From: Viola odorata
Lineage: Eukaryota > Streptophyta > Magnoliopsida > Malpighiales > Violaceae
Assembly (NCBI GenBank): GCA_963691705.1
Contig: OY829537.1
Location: 51,312,304 to 51,376,303, forward strand
Length of the DNA: 64,000 bases
Direction of reading: 5' to 3'
Shown here: piece after piece, positions 23,349 to 33,923 of the stretch
How the letters are laid out: the number at the start of each line of letters is the position of its first letter
Position numbering within the stretch: position 1 is the stretch's first letter
The notes under the pieces: generated by a model
What the model saw: the letters and a program-made list of their open reading frames with translations, nothing else
Databases searched by the model: none
Told to the model about the DNA's origin: nothing
Position numbers and translations under genes: made by a program

Positions 23349-23771
23349 CTAATCCTCATCAGGCCAATAAATGCCGTGGTGATAGACCCCGTCATCATCA
23401 AGGAATGGCATCTTCCCGTTAGCATTCGGGATAGGCTGGTCTGCCTCCTTTTCGGGGCAGGACCCTGACGGGCATGATTTTCCTTTGGCACTCGAATCTG
23501 CCAACCCCGCACCAGCACTGATGGGAAAATCCTCGTTCAGCGAGCAATTCGGGGAAGAAAATCGTTTGCTGCCCTCTTGAACAGCAGAACCAGAAGGAGC
23601 CAAAGTTGTAAAGGGCGTCTGGGAAGTCCGTTTCCCCTGCTTCTTACGACTCTTTCGGCGGACCGGAGGCCTCCATGGTGGCGAAGGAGGGGGATGATCT
23701 GAGTCCGGCGAAGTCGGAGGAGTCGGCAAGGAATCACGATCCATGGAACTCAAAAAGTAAAAATCTGCCAT
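23349..23771 (-). CDS. Antisense gene C, inner copy, proline-rich basic protein (140 aa)
   Basis: Open from ATG 23771 (MADFYFLSSMDRDSLPTPPT) to TAG at 23349; a second in-frame ATG is at 23744. The protein has a Pro/Ser-rich N-terminus, a basic cluster (RRKSRKKQGKR) that resembles a nuclear localisation signal, and an acidic end (FLDDDGVYHHGIYWPDED). On the minus strand a TATA box TATATAAG is at 23844-23837, and a pyrimidine-rich CTTTTGCAG precedes the first ATG at about 23776, which could be the acceptor of a leader intron. The outer copy keeps the TATA box and start but has an early stop. I recognise no family; the function is unknown. Confidence 0.6.
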   Translation of the reverse strand: MADFYFLSSMDRDSLPTPPTSPDSDHPPPSPPWRPPVRRKSRKKQGKRTSQTPFTTLAPSGSAVQEGSKRFSSPNCSLNEDFPISAGAGLADSSAKGKSCPSGSCPEKEADQPIPNANGKMPFLDDDGVYHHGIYWPDED

Positions 23772-24254
23772 GTGACCTGCAAAAGCAAAAAAGAAGAAAA
23801 GGATGAAGATGAACAGGAAAGGAAAACCACACTCCCTTATATAGCCGAAGGAGCGCTTCGATCCATGAAAAATCAATTAAGACGCTTGGGAAGATAACTG
23901 CAAGTGCAGAATCCGATCCGTCGCAGGCACCTCTGCTCGTTAAACGCACCAATCAAAGGGCACCAAAGAACCGCCCAACCACCTGCCACTGAAAAGACGG
24001 CCCTGTAACAGTCAAGACAGAGCATTCATTGCTAAACCCTGGAACCCGACCACTGCAGTACAATCTCCCGAGGAAGACCCATTTTCGGTTGGGCTCATGA
24101 CAAATATTTCCAACCAATAAAGCAAGCAACCAAGCAAGAAGAAGAGAAGACTTGGGAAAAAGCAAAGACAAGTTATTTATTTATGGCCAGGTGGCCTTAA
24201 CGTTCGAATATATACAAAAAACATAAGAAAAACAGCGAGAAGTGAAACCAGCGG
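23772..24254. other. Spacer between antisense genes C and D, inner
   Basis: Holds the gene C TATA box (minus strand, 23844-23837) and leader. Otherwise nothing recognised; closely similar to 31542-32028 of the outer element. Confidence 0.5.
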
Positions 24255-24638
24255 TCAGACATTGGACCCCGCATCATCGTCCCCTGGCGCAATGGGAACC
24301 TCCTTTAAAGCGTCAGCGACGGAGGTCAGTTCGAAAGAACAAGCTCTCATGCCCTTTAGGCAGCAGGCCAACAGATCTTTCCTCTGCTGCAGCATCGAAG
24401 CCACCACGTCAAGGTGAGCGCTGGCAGTGGCCAGTTTTGCCAAGCTCTCTAAGGGGTTGAAATCCTCCAGAGTGATCCCTAGCTGTCTAGACAGAATAGG
24501 GGTTAACACCCCCTACAACTCCAGGACATCCTCGGAGGTCTTGGTGATCATCCTCTCCAGGAAGCCGATATCACCCTCAGTAAGATTCTTCAGGGTCAAG
24601 GTTTTGGAGATCAGGAAATTGCGAGTCAGTTCATCCAT
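24255..24638 (-). pseudogene. Antisense gene D, inner copy (small helical protein), one stop
   Basis: ATG 24638 (MDELTRNFLISKTLTLKNL) to a stop at 24257-24255, 127 codons, with one internal TAG at 24515-24513 (outer copy CGG). The sequence is Leu/Ala/Lys/Glu-rich and predicted helical, with the blocks FLERM, LTPILSRQLG, HLDVVASMLQQRKDLL and ADALKEVP, and an acidic end. It lies directly inside the 3' LTR (starting 193 bases from it). A homologue, intact and on the other strand, is at 42852-43253. No known family recognised. Confidence 0.7.
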
Positions 24639-24830
24639 GGCGGAATGTGAAAAGAAAGAACGTGAAAATACGAAGAAATTGGCGCAGAAAAACCTCTGAT
24701 TTATAGATTCTGACAAACACCGTCAGGGCCATCTGACGAGGCAAACCTCCACGGTACTTAGAAGAACTCTCCGTCAGAGAAGGAACGATAGCCCTTGGTA
24801 AACACTCGGGCTCATTTTCAGTTGGGCTTA

Positions 24831-25402
24831 TGATAACAATTCACCTAAAAGAAAGGGTATTTTCGTCTATCACCCAGTGGGATGAGGCCTAGCTACTGTT
24901 TCGCACCACCGCGGTAGGGACAACATCGCTACCTTCCCCAAAGGCTAACGCTACAAGGGCTAACGGGTCCCTATCGGCTCCTCTCACGGACCTCACGGAT
25001 GGCTCAAGGAGTTATCTTACCCCCAGAGGAAACCACGCGTCAGGAATATCGCTCCGGCCGTTATCCTACCGTGGCAATATCTACCTACATACCTACCGCC
25101 AAGGTAGCGTATCGTGTTAAGGGTGAACCACATACCCTAACGCTAGCGATAGCTCCATATCCGTTTACACGGGTGGGAACACCCCTTTTCTTCTATAAAT
25201 ACCTCCCCCACAAAGGAGGCAGGTAAGCATACTCAACTAGCCAAAACTCTGCTAATTTCAGTACACATACTGACTTAAGCATCGGAGTGTTTCCGCCGGA
25301 GGCCCCCTCCGACGCATCGCAGGTACTGTGGACCGTCGCGCACACTGATCTGAGAAGAGCCGCTCCGCCATACATCCTTCAGCAGAAGACAAATAATTAT
25401 CA
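24831..25402 (+). repeat. Inner element 3' LTR (572 bp)
   Basis: Pairs with 9992-10563 with about 11 differences; TATA box 25194-25201. Right end TTATCA is followed by GACAC. Confidence 0.96.
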
Positions 25403-25407
25403 GACAC
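25403..25407 (+). repeat. Target site duplication GACAC, right copy
   Basis: Matches 9987-9991. Confidence 0.93.
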
Positions 25408-25577
25408 CAAACGTCCCGTGCGGACAAGTGATCAAACGGCATTATGAAGAAAAGCAGATAAAAAACTTCTATCCAAAAAGAGTGGATTAGCCAAGTCAAG
25501 GCCCATATTGTTTGAAGTACAAAATATAGACGGGCCCGTCAGCCACAAAAATGTAAAACATCTAAACAATAAAAGGT

Positions 25578-27894
25578 CTAAAGATTGGGCGGTACGTTGA
25601 CCCCTCCTTGCTGAGCAGCCTTCCACTGATAGAAACCGCTATCAGAAATGGAGGAGGGTCTCTTGTCAAAATACGCAGAGAGATCTTCAATACGAAGCTC
25701 CTCAACTCCATAATGATGCATCATGGCTTCTGACATGATTCCCCCACCCTGCTCAAAGTACCAACGGTTCTTCTCAGCGTTAAGGGAGGAATCGGCAGAT
25801 AGCTCGGCGTTTCTCTGTCTCTCCAGGCGCAGGCTATCCTCCTCCTGAGAGAGGCGTAGGGCCAGATCAGCGCGTTGTCGCTTCTCCTCCTCCAAAGCCA
25901 ACTTAGCGGCCTCCAACTCTTGTTTGACCGCGATAGCCTCTCCCTGAGCAGTCTCCATACCTTCGTTGGCAGCAGCAAGGGCATTTTCAAGACGCTGTCG
26001 CTCTTCCAACAGCCTGTTTACCTCTCCTTGACCGTTAGCTGCAGCTCTGGCATTCTCTTCATCCATATAGTGAAGATGGCAAAGCATAGAAAACGCCTGA
26101 GAGCGAAGGAAATTGATGCGCCCCTGCTCGCCCCGAGCCACAAAGGCATCCCTCTCTCTTGGAAGAGACAAAATCTCTGCTACCAGATAAGCAGTAGAGG
26201 AAATCACGGTCTCATGATCAGCATCGGCAGGAAACTGCAGAATACTGTCCCTAAAGGAGCGCAAGCTAACGTGATGAGTCGGCATGAGAGGAGGATCGTA
26301 GGGAGAGATACCAGCCATTAAGGCAGGAGCGGGCCCACCCCTCACAATAGGTGGATGAGGCATCGGAACAAAGAACAACGCACCAGGAGAAGCTGGCCGG
26401 CTAGAGAGGCCTTCCGCGTTAGGCATCGAGACCTCATTGCCTTCGGGCACCTCAGGATTAAGGGCATCAGAATCATAGCCCGTTGGGGTGTGCGCGGAAT
26501 GGATCGGAGAACCAGGAGGCACATGGGGTTGACCGCCAAAATCAACAGGTTCCGATTGATCAGCAGATACACCCTCGCCCCCAAGGGCATTCGAACTACG
26601 ATTGGCCGCCGAGGAAGAAGGACTATTCGGGAGATCATAGCGAGCCTTCTTCTGACGCTCGCGAAGGACATCAGCGATACCCATATTTCCCTGGGAGGTA
26701 GAAGGGACAGAAGCAGCAACGACTTCCTAAATAACGCAGAACGTCGTAAGGAAACAGTGCAAAAAAATAAAAAATAAAAAAATAAAAGAAAAGAAGAAAG
26801 GCTAAAGTTTTAAAAATGTTCACCTGAGTGGTGGAGGATGCAAGAGGAATCCCAACAGGAATCCGTTCAACTGTAGCCTCTGAAGAAACAACGGTCTGGG
26901 ACGAAACGGATGGGGCAGCACGTGCTTTCCTAGGCCGTTTCTGTCTTACAACTCGAGGGCCCGTAACGCTAGCGGTAGCAGTGGCCTCCCCTTCCTCAGC
27001 GTTAGCAGCAGCGGCAGCAGCAGCCCTAGCTTCAGCGACAGCTTTCTTTTTCGCCTCCTGTTTCCTCCTCCTTCGGAAATACTCAAGCTCCCAACCAGGC
27101 GGAGGCACTGCACAATCACAAAATGTTAGCGTTAGTACTTCTTGACAACGCAAAAGAAAAAAGGTCAAACGCTCACCCTTCTTGCACTGTTCCATGGGCA
27201 ACCCGTTGGCCACTTTTCGGGCATCAACGCTAAAATCAAATTGAAGCAGCGTCTTCAACCAGCCATCCTCCGGGTCGGAAAGGGGTTTCCGATAACCCCA
27301 AGCCCCATCTTTAATTGTTTCGTTGAAGCCAGCCCTCCACAACGGCTCAGGCAGATCAACAATAAAAAATTCCTCTTTCCAGTGAGGAATGGAAGACTCA
27401 ATGCCCATTAGTTTCCAAGTAAAGGGCTTCAAGGAACCGTCTTCGTAGCGAGGCGATATCGATATCACCCCTTTACGGGAATACAATTGGAAAATGTCAT
27501 GAAGCAACGCTAAGGTGGGAGATTCTATTCCCTTGAAACGGCAGAGTGCGGCAAAAGCACTAACAACGCAAATCGCGTTAGGACTCAACTGAGCCGGAGC
27601 CAAATCAGAATCAGCCAACAACAATTTTACAAGCGGGTCAGGAGGGAGACGAAACCCATGATCGAAGAGCTTAGCATACAGCATTCTGCTATTTCCGGGC
27701 AAAATGTTGTTCAATCGAAGCGACTCAGAAGCAGGATGCACGGGATATTCCTTGGGAAATCGTGCAGAAAACCCAGCAAGCCTACGGTTAATTAAAGGCA
27801 GTGTGTACAAAGAAGTGGGAGTGGTATCAATTACTTCTTCCCCGGAGGACCTTTGAGGATCTCCTTCTTCAGAGGATTTCTTAGTTCTAGCCAT
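25578..27894 (-). CDS. Antisense gene A', outer copy, intact: PF04195-like domain plus coiled coil (716 aa)
   Basis: ATG 27894 (MARTKKSSEEGDPQRSSGEE). Exons 27894-27177, 27107-26824, 26726-25578; introns 27176-27108 (69 nt) and 26823-26727 (97 nt), both GTGA...AG. Exon lengths sum to 2,151 bases, 717 codons with the stop, and no internal stop is found. The first intron is a multiple of three and open, so an unspliced form would also be readable. Domain order as in the inner copy: PF04195-like region in exon 1, an Ala/Arg/Lys-rich basic exon 2 (FRRRRKQEAKKKA), a Pro/Ser-rich part and a coiled coil of roughly 100 residues in exon 3. It is the best-preserved large gene in the window, in an element that lacks RT and integrase. 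Role unknown; it may bind nucleic acid or the element's own particles (speculation). Confidence 0.82.
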
Positions 27895-28505
27895 GGCCAA
27901 CAAGGAAGAAACAAAGAGAAAAGAAAAAGGATGTGTACCTTGTACCTTCGTGAAAGAGAATGCGAGGAGTCTTGAACCAGAAAGAGAGAGCGGCGCAAAG
28001 TATTTATCCAAAGACGAAATAACGTATAAGGGAAAGATGGAAAAAGAAAAAAGGGTAGAAGAAACAATAGATATAACCCTGAAAGGGCGACCGGTCAGCA
28101 GCAGACACGTGGCGAAGCAACACGTCATAAAGTAAGGCACGCGCCAGAAGGTGCAAATTTGAAATAAGGACGAAACGCCTCTGCATTTGCAACTCCCTAG
28201 GAGACGCTTGCTCCAAACGCCCCTCTGAGGAAGGACACGTGTCTTCTTTCATCATTACCCTTCAAGTCGCATTAAATGAGGGATAGAGGGATTGATTAAA
28301 AAACATAAAAAGCAGCGCTGGCCTTGCCAAACGGCGCGATGGCACAAAAAGATAAAGAAGGAATAAATGGTAATATCATACAGTGCGACAAAGGATACAA
28401 AGCGTCAGCATTATTACATGAGAAACAATGTTCGAATGGTTTTCAAGAAATAAACAAAAGACAACAACAAGAAAAATAAAGAAAAGCCCAGCACCATCGC
28501 TAGCG
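27895..28505. other. Spacer between antisense genes A' and B', outer
   Basis: Same as 20108-20735. No gene supported; likely promoter and leader of A'. Confidence 0.5.
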
Positions 28506-30626
28506 TCAGACTTTCTCCCCCGAAGGGCCAGAAGAACCGCTGTCACCTTTGCTAATCTCACCCATCACGATAGACATGTAATCAGCTACCTGGGCCGGAT
28601 CCGAAGGGTTACCTTTGAAACGGGATGCAAACCCAGAAACGAAGGCCTCCAGAACCCTCTTCCTCCATAACTCTTCCTTTAATGACGCCCTAACAGACCC
28701 CTCATCTCGAGCAAGTACCTCTTCGCGGAGAAAGAGATTCTTCTTCCTTTCTAGCGCCAATTCCGCCTCCAGAACTTCTACCTTGGCTTTCCTGATAGAT
28801 TTTTCTCTGTCCAATTCCTTTTGGGACGATTCACAGAGGCGCGTCAGCAACCTAGAATGCTCCACCGCCTTCTCTAGCTGCACCCTTGCAACACACAATG
28901 TGCTGGAAAAATTACGGGACTCGCGATCGTGAATTTTGAATTGATAATTCAGATGGCGGAAAAAGTCCAGAGAATCATTCAGAACATGGCGAAAGCGTGC
29001 CGAAGGAGGGAGTTGAAGAAATTCCTCTTTCTCCTTTTTGGAACCCAGCATCTCCCCTATCAAGGGTGCAGTAAACTCATCTCGAGAAAAAGGTTGGGGA
29101 ACCCCGACAGCGCGAAGGGCATCAAAGCAAAACCCTGCAAGATTCATACGGTAGGTCGGGACCCCGTCAGGACCAAGATTGATTGAGGGAGGCAGAGAAG
29201 AGCCCTGAGGAAAGATACTCTTGAAAGGAGTAAAAAACAGTTGCGGAGTAACTTTAGGCGGTAGCTCAGCAGTCGAATCCACCACAGGAGGTGTGACCCA
29301 TTACGTCAGGAATACAATGAGCAATCGGAGAATCGGGAGCGTCAGATATGGGAGGAGGACATTCCATCGGTAGGCCCTCTCCCTCAGAAGAACAAGTTTT
29401 TTCCAACGCCTCAGCGGCTCCCGTTGGCTGAGAGGCGCCCGCCTCAGACAAAACAGCAGGCGTAGGAACAGTTGCCACATCCACAGGAGATGTCCCGGTA
29501 GCTTGTCCACTAGTGGCCACTCGAAGTTTTTTCCGATGCTGGGAAGCAGCAAGGGAAGAAGCATGGCAAAGGTCTGATTTAGCATCCGCATCCTCATCAT
29601 CGCTAGTAATTACTGTCGTTGCGACAGGCCTGGAGTCCGTCCCCGTGCGACGCTCCGGTAGCCAATTTTCCACAAAACGAGAAGTTCGCACAGAGCTAAC
29701 GGGCCTTCGCCCTCCCCGGGCAACCGTTTTAGTTCTCTTCCTCGAAGGAGGAACGCTACCCCGACTTGAGCCCTCAGCCGAAGGCGAGGCCGGTAAAGTT
29801 TGAAGCGGTATTATGTTTAGAGGAGTACCAGCGTCACCTGGAAATCAACCGTTAGCTCCTTATAGCAAACAAAGTAAGCGAGGACCAAAGTAAAGAAAAT
29901 ATGGAAAGAAATAGGCTCACCCATAACGCACTCTTCCAGAGGCTTGAACAAAGCAAAGGCACGAATGCGGTAGTGGGTATTCTCGTCTAACAAAGCGTTA
30001 GCCTGGTCCAACTCAGTTCTGGACAAAATCGCGGGATTTGTCCAAACGGGACCTGCCAGTTCCTGATTAAAATTGATACGCCACAAACGTGACGGTAGCT
30101 CCAGAACAAAGAAGCTGCTCTTCCAATCAGCTACACCCTTCTTGAAGCCGTGAAAACGTTGCCAAAACGACTGCACGAGCGCATTATCCCACCGGGGAGT
30201 AATCTCGATTAAACAATTGTAGCAAATCATGCTAAAGAATTTGCGAAACAAATTGATAGATGGGGTAAAAATGTTCTTCAACTCGCAAGCGCAAAGAAAA
30301 GCATAAACCGCACACCAAGAGGAAGGAGTTATCTGGGCAGGATTAAGGCTATACTCCCGCAGCAGAGTTAATATCGACTCATGAACGGGAAAGCGGAAAC
30401 CATAAAGGAACATTTTAAAATAAAGAAGCCTACAGTGGCCCCACCCTGGATTATGAAGCCGCATATCACTTCCGGGAATAGAAGGCTCATGCCCAGGAGG
30501 AAAGGTAATACCATGTTCCTCCAATTCGGCTTTCAGAACCACATCGCAGGTAAAAATACTCGGTGATTGGGCAACCTCGGGATCCATGGGCCTAGAGATA
30601 ATCTGGCGAGGTCTATTCCTAGCCAT
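28506..30626 (-). pseudogene. Antisense gene B', outer copy, one frameshift
   Basis: ATG 30626 (MARNRPRQIISRPMDPE). Exon 1 30626-29921, intron 29920-29838 (83 nt, same site as in the inner copy), exon 2 29837-28506. The splice joins ATGG to GTGACG in phase. Exon 2 has an extra base near 29296 (ACCCATTACG against ACCACTACG), which shifts the frame between the Pro/Thr-rich linker and the conserved YRMNLAGFCFDALRAVG block; otherwise both halves are open to the stop at 28506. The coiled-coil tail (around LEAELALERKKNLFLREE) is intact. Same unknown role as the inner copy. Confidence 0.8.
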
Positions 30627-31310
30627 AGCAAACCAACTAAAAAGGAAATCTGAGAAGGGACGAATTGATACCTTAAAGGAGAAGAATCGCAGAGAAATCG
30701 GCGGACAGTGACGAGCGGCCGAAAAGGTATTCGGAGAAGAAGACGAAGGAAGACAAGAAGGAAAATTCGAAGTGAGGGCAAAAGTTTTGAGAAATTGGAG
30801 AACGGCCCCTCTTAGAGGATAAAAATGCCACCGCATGTATTGAGTCACCAATCGGGCGAAGACGCGTGTAAAAGAAGTTGGCCACGTGGAAGCGCATTAA
30901 AGAAATTTGAAAAAAGAGAAGTTATTCGTCAAGACTCCCCAAAGGGGCGAGACAGTATTGACCCGGTCAAAGTAACCGTGAAGCGATTGCCTCAGTCAGT
31001 CCAACCGCTTGCGTTAGCTATCACCAAGAACCAGCAGGCTAACGGAAGTAACGACAAAAAAGGAAAAATAGAAAGCATCATTTTATTCATAAAACGCCAA
31101 CAGGCGGGTACAATGCAAAATGGCTAATCCTCATCAGGCCAATAAATGCCGTGGTGATAAACCCCGTCATCATCAAGGAATGGCATCTTCTCGTCAGCAT
31201 TCGGGACCGGCTGGTCTGCCTCCCTTTCTGGGCCCTGACGGGCATGATTTTCCTTTGGCGCCCGAATCTGCCAACCCCGCACCAGCACTGATGGGAAAAT
31301 ACTAGTTCAG
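30627..31310. other. Spacer and degraded end of gene C', outer
   Basis: From about 31130 to 31310 the bases still match the 3' half of gene C (inner 23349-23560) but with stops and small deletions; the rest is promoter-side spacer of B'. Confidence 0.5.
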
Positions 31311-31541
31311 CTAGCAGTCAGGGGAAGGAAAACGTTTGCCACCCTCTTGAGTAGCAGAACCAGAAGAAGCCAACGTCGCAAAGGGCGTCTTGGAAGTCCG
31401 TTTCTCCTGCTTCTTACGACCCTTTCGGCGGACCGGAGGCCTCCATGGTGGCGAAGGAGGGGGATGATCTGAGTCCGGCGAAGTTGGGGGAGTCGGCAAG
31501 GAGTCACGATCCATGGAACTTAAGAAATAAAAATCTGCCAT
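31311..31541 (-). pseudogene. Antisense gene C', outer copy, early stop
   Basis: ATG 31541 (MADFYFLSSMDRDSLPTPPT) to a stop at 31313-31311, 76 codons, where the inner copy reads on for 64 more. The Pro-rich N-terminus and the basic cluster (RRKGRKKQEKR) are kept. The TATA box TATATAAG is kept on the minus strand at 31614-31607, as is the CTTTTGCAG before the ATG. Confidence 0.6.
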
Positions 31542-32028
31542 GCCACCTGCAAAAGCAAAAAAGAAGGAAAAGGAAGAAGATGAACAGGAAAGGGAAACCA
31601 AACTCCCTTATATAGCCGAGTGAGAATCTCGATCCCTGAAAAATCAATTAAGACGCTTGGGAAAAATAACTGCAATTGCAGAATCCGATCCGTCACAGGC
31701 GCGTCTGCTCGTCGAATGCACCAATCAAAGGGCACCAAAGAACCGCCCAACCACCTGCCACTGAAAAGACGACCCTGTAACAGTCAAGACAGAGCATTCA
31801 TTGCTAATCCCCGGAACACGACCACTGCAATACAATGTCCCGAGAAAGACCTATTTTCAGTTGGGCTCATGACAAATATTTCCAACCAATAAAGCTAGCA
31901 ACCATGCAAGAAAAAGAGAAGACTTGGGAAAAAGCAGAGACAATTATTTATTTATGGCCAGGTGGCCTTAGCGTTCAAATATGTACAAGAAACATAAGAA
32001 AAGCAACGAGAAGAAGCGAAGCCAGCGG
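31542..32028. other. Spacer between antisense genes C' and D', outer
   Basis: Contains the C' TATA box; otherwise no feature. Equivalent to 23772-24254. Confidence 0.5.
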
Positions 32029-32403
32029 TCAGATATTGGACCCCGCATCATCTTCCCCTGGCACAACGGGAACCTCCCTTAAAGCGTCAGCGATGGAGGT
32101 CAGTTCGGAAGAGCAAGCTCTCATGCCCTTTAGGCAGCAGGCCAGCAGATCTTTCCTCTGCTACAGCATCGAGGCCACCACATCAAGGTGAGCACTGACA
32201 GTGGCCAGTTTCGCCAAACTCTCTAGGGGATTAAAAGTTATTCCCAGCTGTCTAGACAGAATAGGGGTTAGCACCCCCCGCAACTCCAGGACATCCTCGG
32301 AGGTCTTGGTGATCATCCTCTCCAGGAAGCCGATGTCACCATCAGTAAGATTCTTCAGGGTCAGAGTTTTGGAGATCAGGAAATTGTGAGTCAGTTCATC
32401 CAT
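32029..32403 (-). pseudogene. Antisense gene D', outer copy, one stop
   Basis: ATG 32403 (MDELTHNFLISKTLTLKNL) to a stop at 32031-32029, 124 codons, with one internal TAG at 32163-32161 that is CAG in the inner copy (a C-to-T change). The missing residues relative to the inner copy (about three, before NPLESL) are an in-frame deletion. Same helical, Leu/Ala/Glu/Lys-rich composition and acidic end as gene D. Function unknown. Confidence 0.68.
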
Positions 32404-32600
32404 GGCGGAATACGAAAAGAAAGAACGTGAAAAATGCGAAGAAACTGGCACAGAGAAACCTCTGATTTATAGATCCTGACAAAAAACCCATCAGGACCAT
32501 TTTTCTGAGGCAAAACCGCCCCGGTATATAAAGGGACTCTCCGTGAGAGAAGGAACGTTAGCCCTTGGTAAACACTCGGGCTCATTTTCAGTTGGGCTTA

Positions 32601-33171
32601 TGATAACAATCCACCTAAAAGAAAGGGTATTTTCGCCTATCACCCGGTGGGGAGAGGCATAGCTACTGTTTCACACCACCACGGTAGGGACAAGATCGAT
32701 ACCTCCCCAAAGGCTAACGCTGCAAAGGCTAACGGGGCCCTACCGGCTCCTCTCACGGACCTCCTGCTTGGCTCGAAGAGTTATCTCACCCCTAGAGGAA
32801 ACCACGCGTCAGGATTAACGCTCCGGCCATTATCCTACCACGACAATATCTACCTAAACACCTACCGCCGAGGTAGCGTATCACGATAAGGGCGAATCAC
32901 AGACCCTAACGCGAACGATAGCTCCGTACCCGTTTACTCGGGCGGGAACGCCCCCTTTCTTCTATAAATACCTCCCCCACAAAGGAGGCAGGTAAGCGGA
33001 CTTGACTGGCCAAAACTCTGCCAATTTCAGTACACCTACTGACTTAAGCATCGGAGTGTTTCCGCCGGAGACCCCCTCCGGCGCATTGCAGGTACTGTGG
33101 ACCGTCGCGCACACTGATCTGAGAAGAGCTGCTCCGCCATACATCCTTCGGCAGAAGACAAATTATTATCA
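32601..33171 (+). repeat. Outer element 3' LTR (571 bp)
   Basis: Pairs with 5274-5844 with about 8 differences; TATA box 32963-32970; hairpin kept. Right end is followed by TGTGG. No obvious purine tract precedes it: the preceding bases are TTTTCAGTTGGGCTTA in both Tat elements. Confidence 0.95.
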
Positions 33172-33176
33172 TGTGG
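33172..33176 (+). repeat. Target site duplication TGTGG, right copy
   Basis: Second copy of the 5-bp duplication made when the outer Tat element entered the Athila integrase. Confidence 0.95.
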
Positions 33177-33923
33177 TTTCGTTTCTAAAGTCTCACATTC
33201 TTAACAGGTTTGGAGTACCCAAGGTATTAATCAGTGACAGAGGGACCCACTTTTGCAATAAGGTAGTTACTGCCTTACTTGCAAAATATCAGGTCAATCA
33301 TAGGGTGTCCACAGCATACCACCCCCAGACCAATGGGCAAGCAGAAGTCTCAAACAGAGACGTGAAGGCCATCCTAGCAAAGACAGTTAATCCAAACAGA
33401 AAAGACTGGAGTCAAAGATTAAACGACATTTAAGACTCCCATAGGCACAACTCCTTACAATCTAGTATATGGAAAAGCTTGCCACCTTCCAGTCGAACTA
33501 GAAAACAAGTCCTTTTGGGCGATAAAGCAGTGTAACTTGGAGCTAAAAAGAGATGCAGCAGCAAGGAAACTACAACTCCAAGAATTGGAAGAGATGCGCA
33601 GAGATGCATATGAAAACTCCCAACTCGTAAAAGCTAAAACCAAGAAATACCATGACAGTATCATTAAGGATAAAAACTTTCATGTGGGCCAGAAAGTGTT
33701 ACTATTTAATTCTAGATTTAGACTCTTTTCAGGGAAATTAAAATCTAGATGGATGGCTCCATATATTGTTGTTAACATTTACCCTTATGGTGCTATTGAT
33801 ATACAGGATACGAAGAAGGGAATGACGTTCAAAGTTAATGGCCAGAGGCTGAAACCTTACCATGAAGGATTTCAGAGTCACACGGTGGAGCAAGTTCAAG
33901 TCCACCCTTGTTTGGATAAATGA
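33172..33923 (+). pseudogene. Athila integrase, part after the insertion
   Basis: Carries the second half of the integrase: the second catalytic Asp in SDRGTHF, the catalytic Glu in TNGQAEVSN, and the basic C-terminal part with [12 protein letters not shown] and RLKPYHEG. With the insertion and one copy of TGTGG removed, the frame runs on from the left part. A second defect is independent of the insertion: between RLND (33420s) and KTPIG a block of about 25 bases found in the family is missing, so the frame shifts near 33429. The last ORF ends with TGA at 33921-33923. The enzyme would have joined element DNA to the host chromosome; this copy cannot be functional. Confidence 0.88.

Larger units (their letters stand above)
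9992..25402 (+). mobile_element. Inner Tat/Retand-like element, full length (15.4 kb)
   Basis: Two 572-bp LTRs (9992-10563 and 24831-25402) with TG...CA ends and a GACAC duplication. Order: LTR, leader, gag-protease-RT-RNase H-second RNase H-integrase in one frame, tandem repeats, then four antisense genes D, C, B, A (right to left), LTR. By hand the LTRs differ at about 11 positions (1.9%). It belongs to the same family but a different subgroup from the outer element: the LTRs of the two elements differ at many sites. Confidence 0.96.
5274..33171 (+). mobile_element. Outer Tat/Retand-like element (contains the inner one)
   Basis: Bounded by two 571-bp LTRs that begin TGATAACAATCC and end TTATTATCA, with TGTGG on both sides. 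Own sequence is 5274-9991 and 25403-33171, about 12.5 kb. Order: 5' LTR, leader, gag and protease, the first bases of RT, tandem repeats, antisense genes A', B', C', D', 3' LTR. The RT-RNase H-integrase part present in the inner element (13543-16542) is missing here, so this copy is non-autonomous. By hand the two LTRs differ at about 8 positions (1.4%). Confidence 0.95.
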
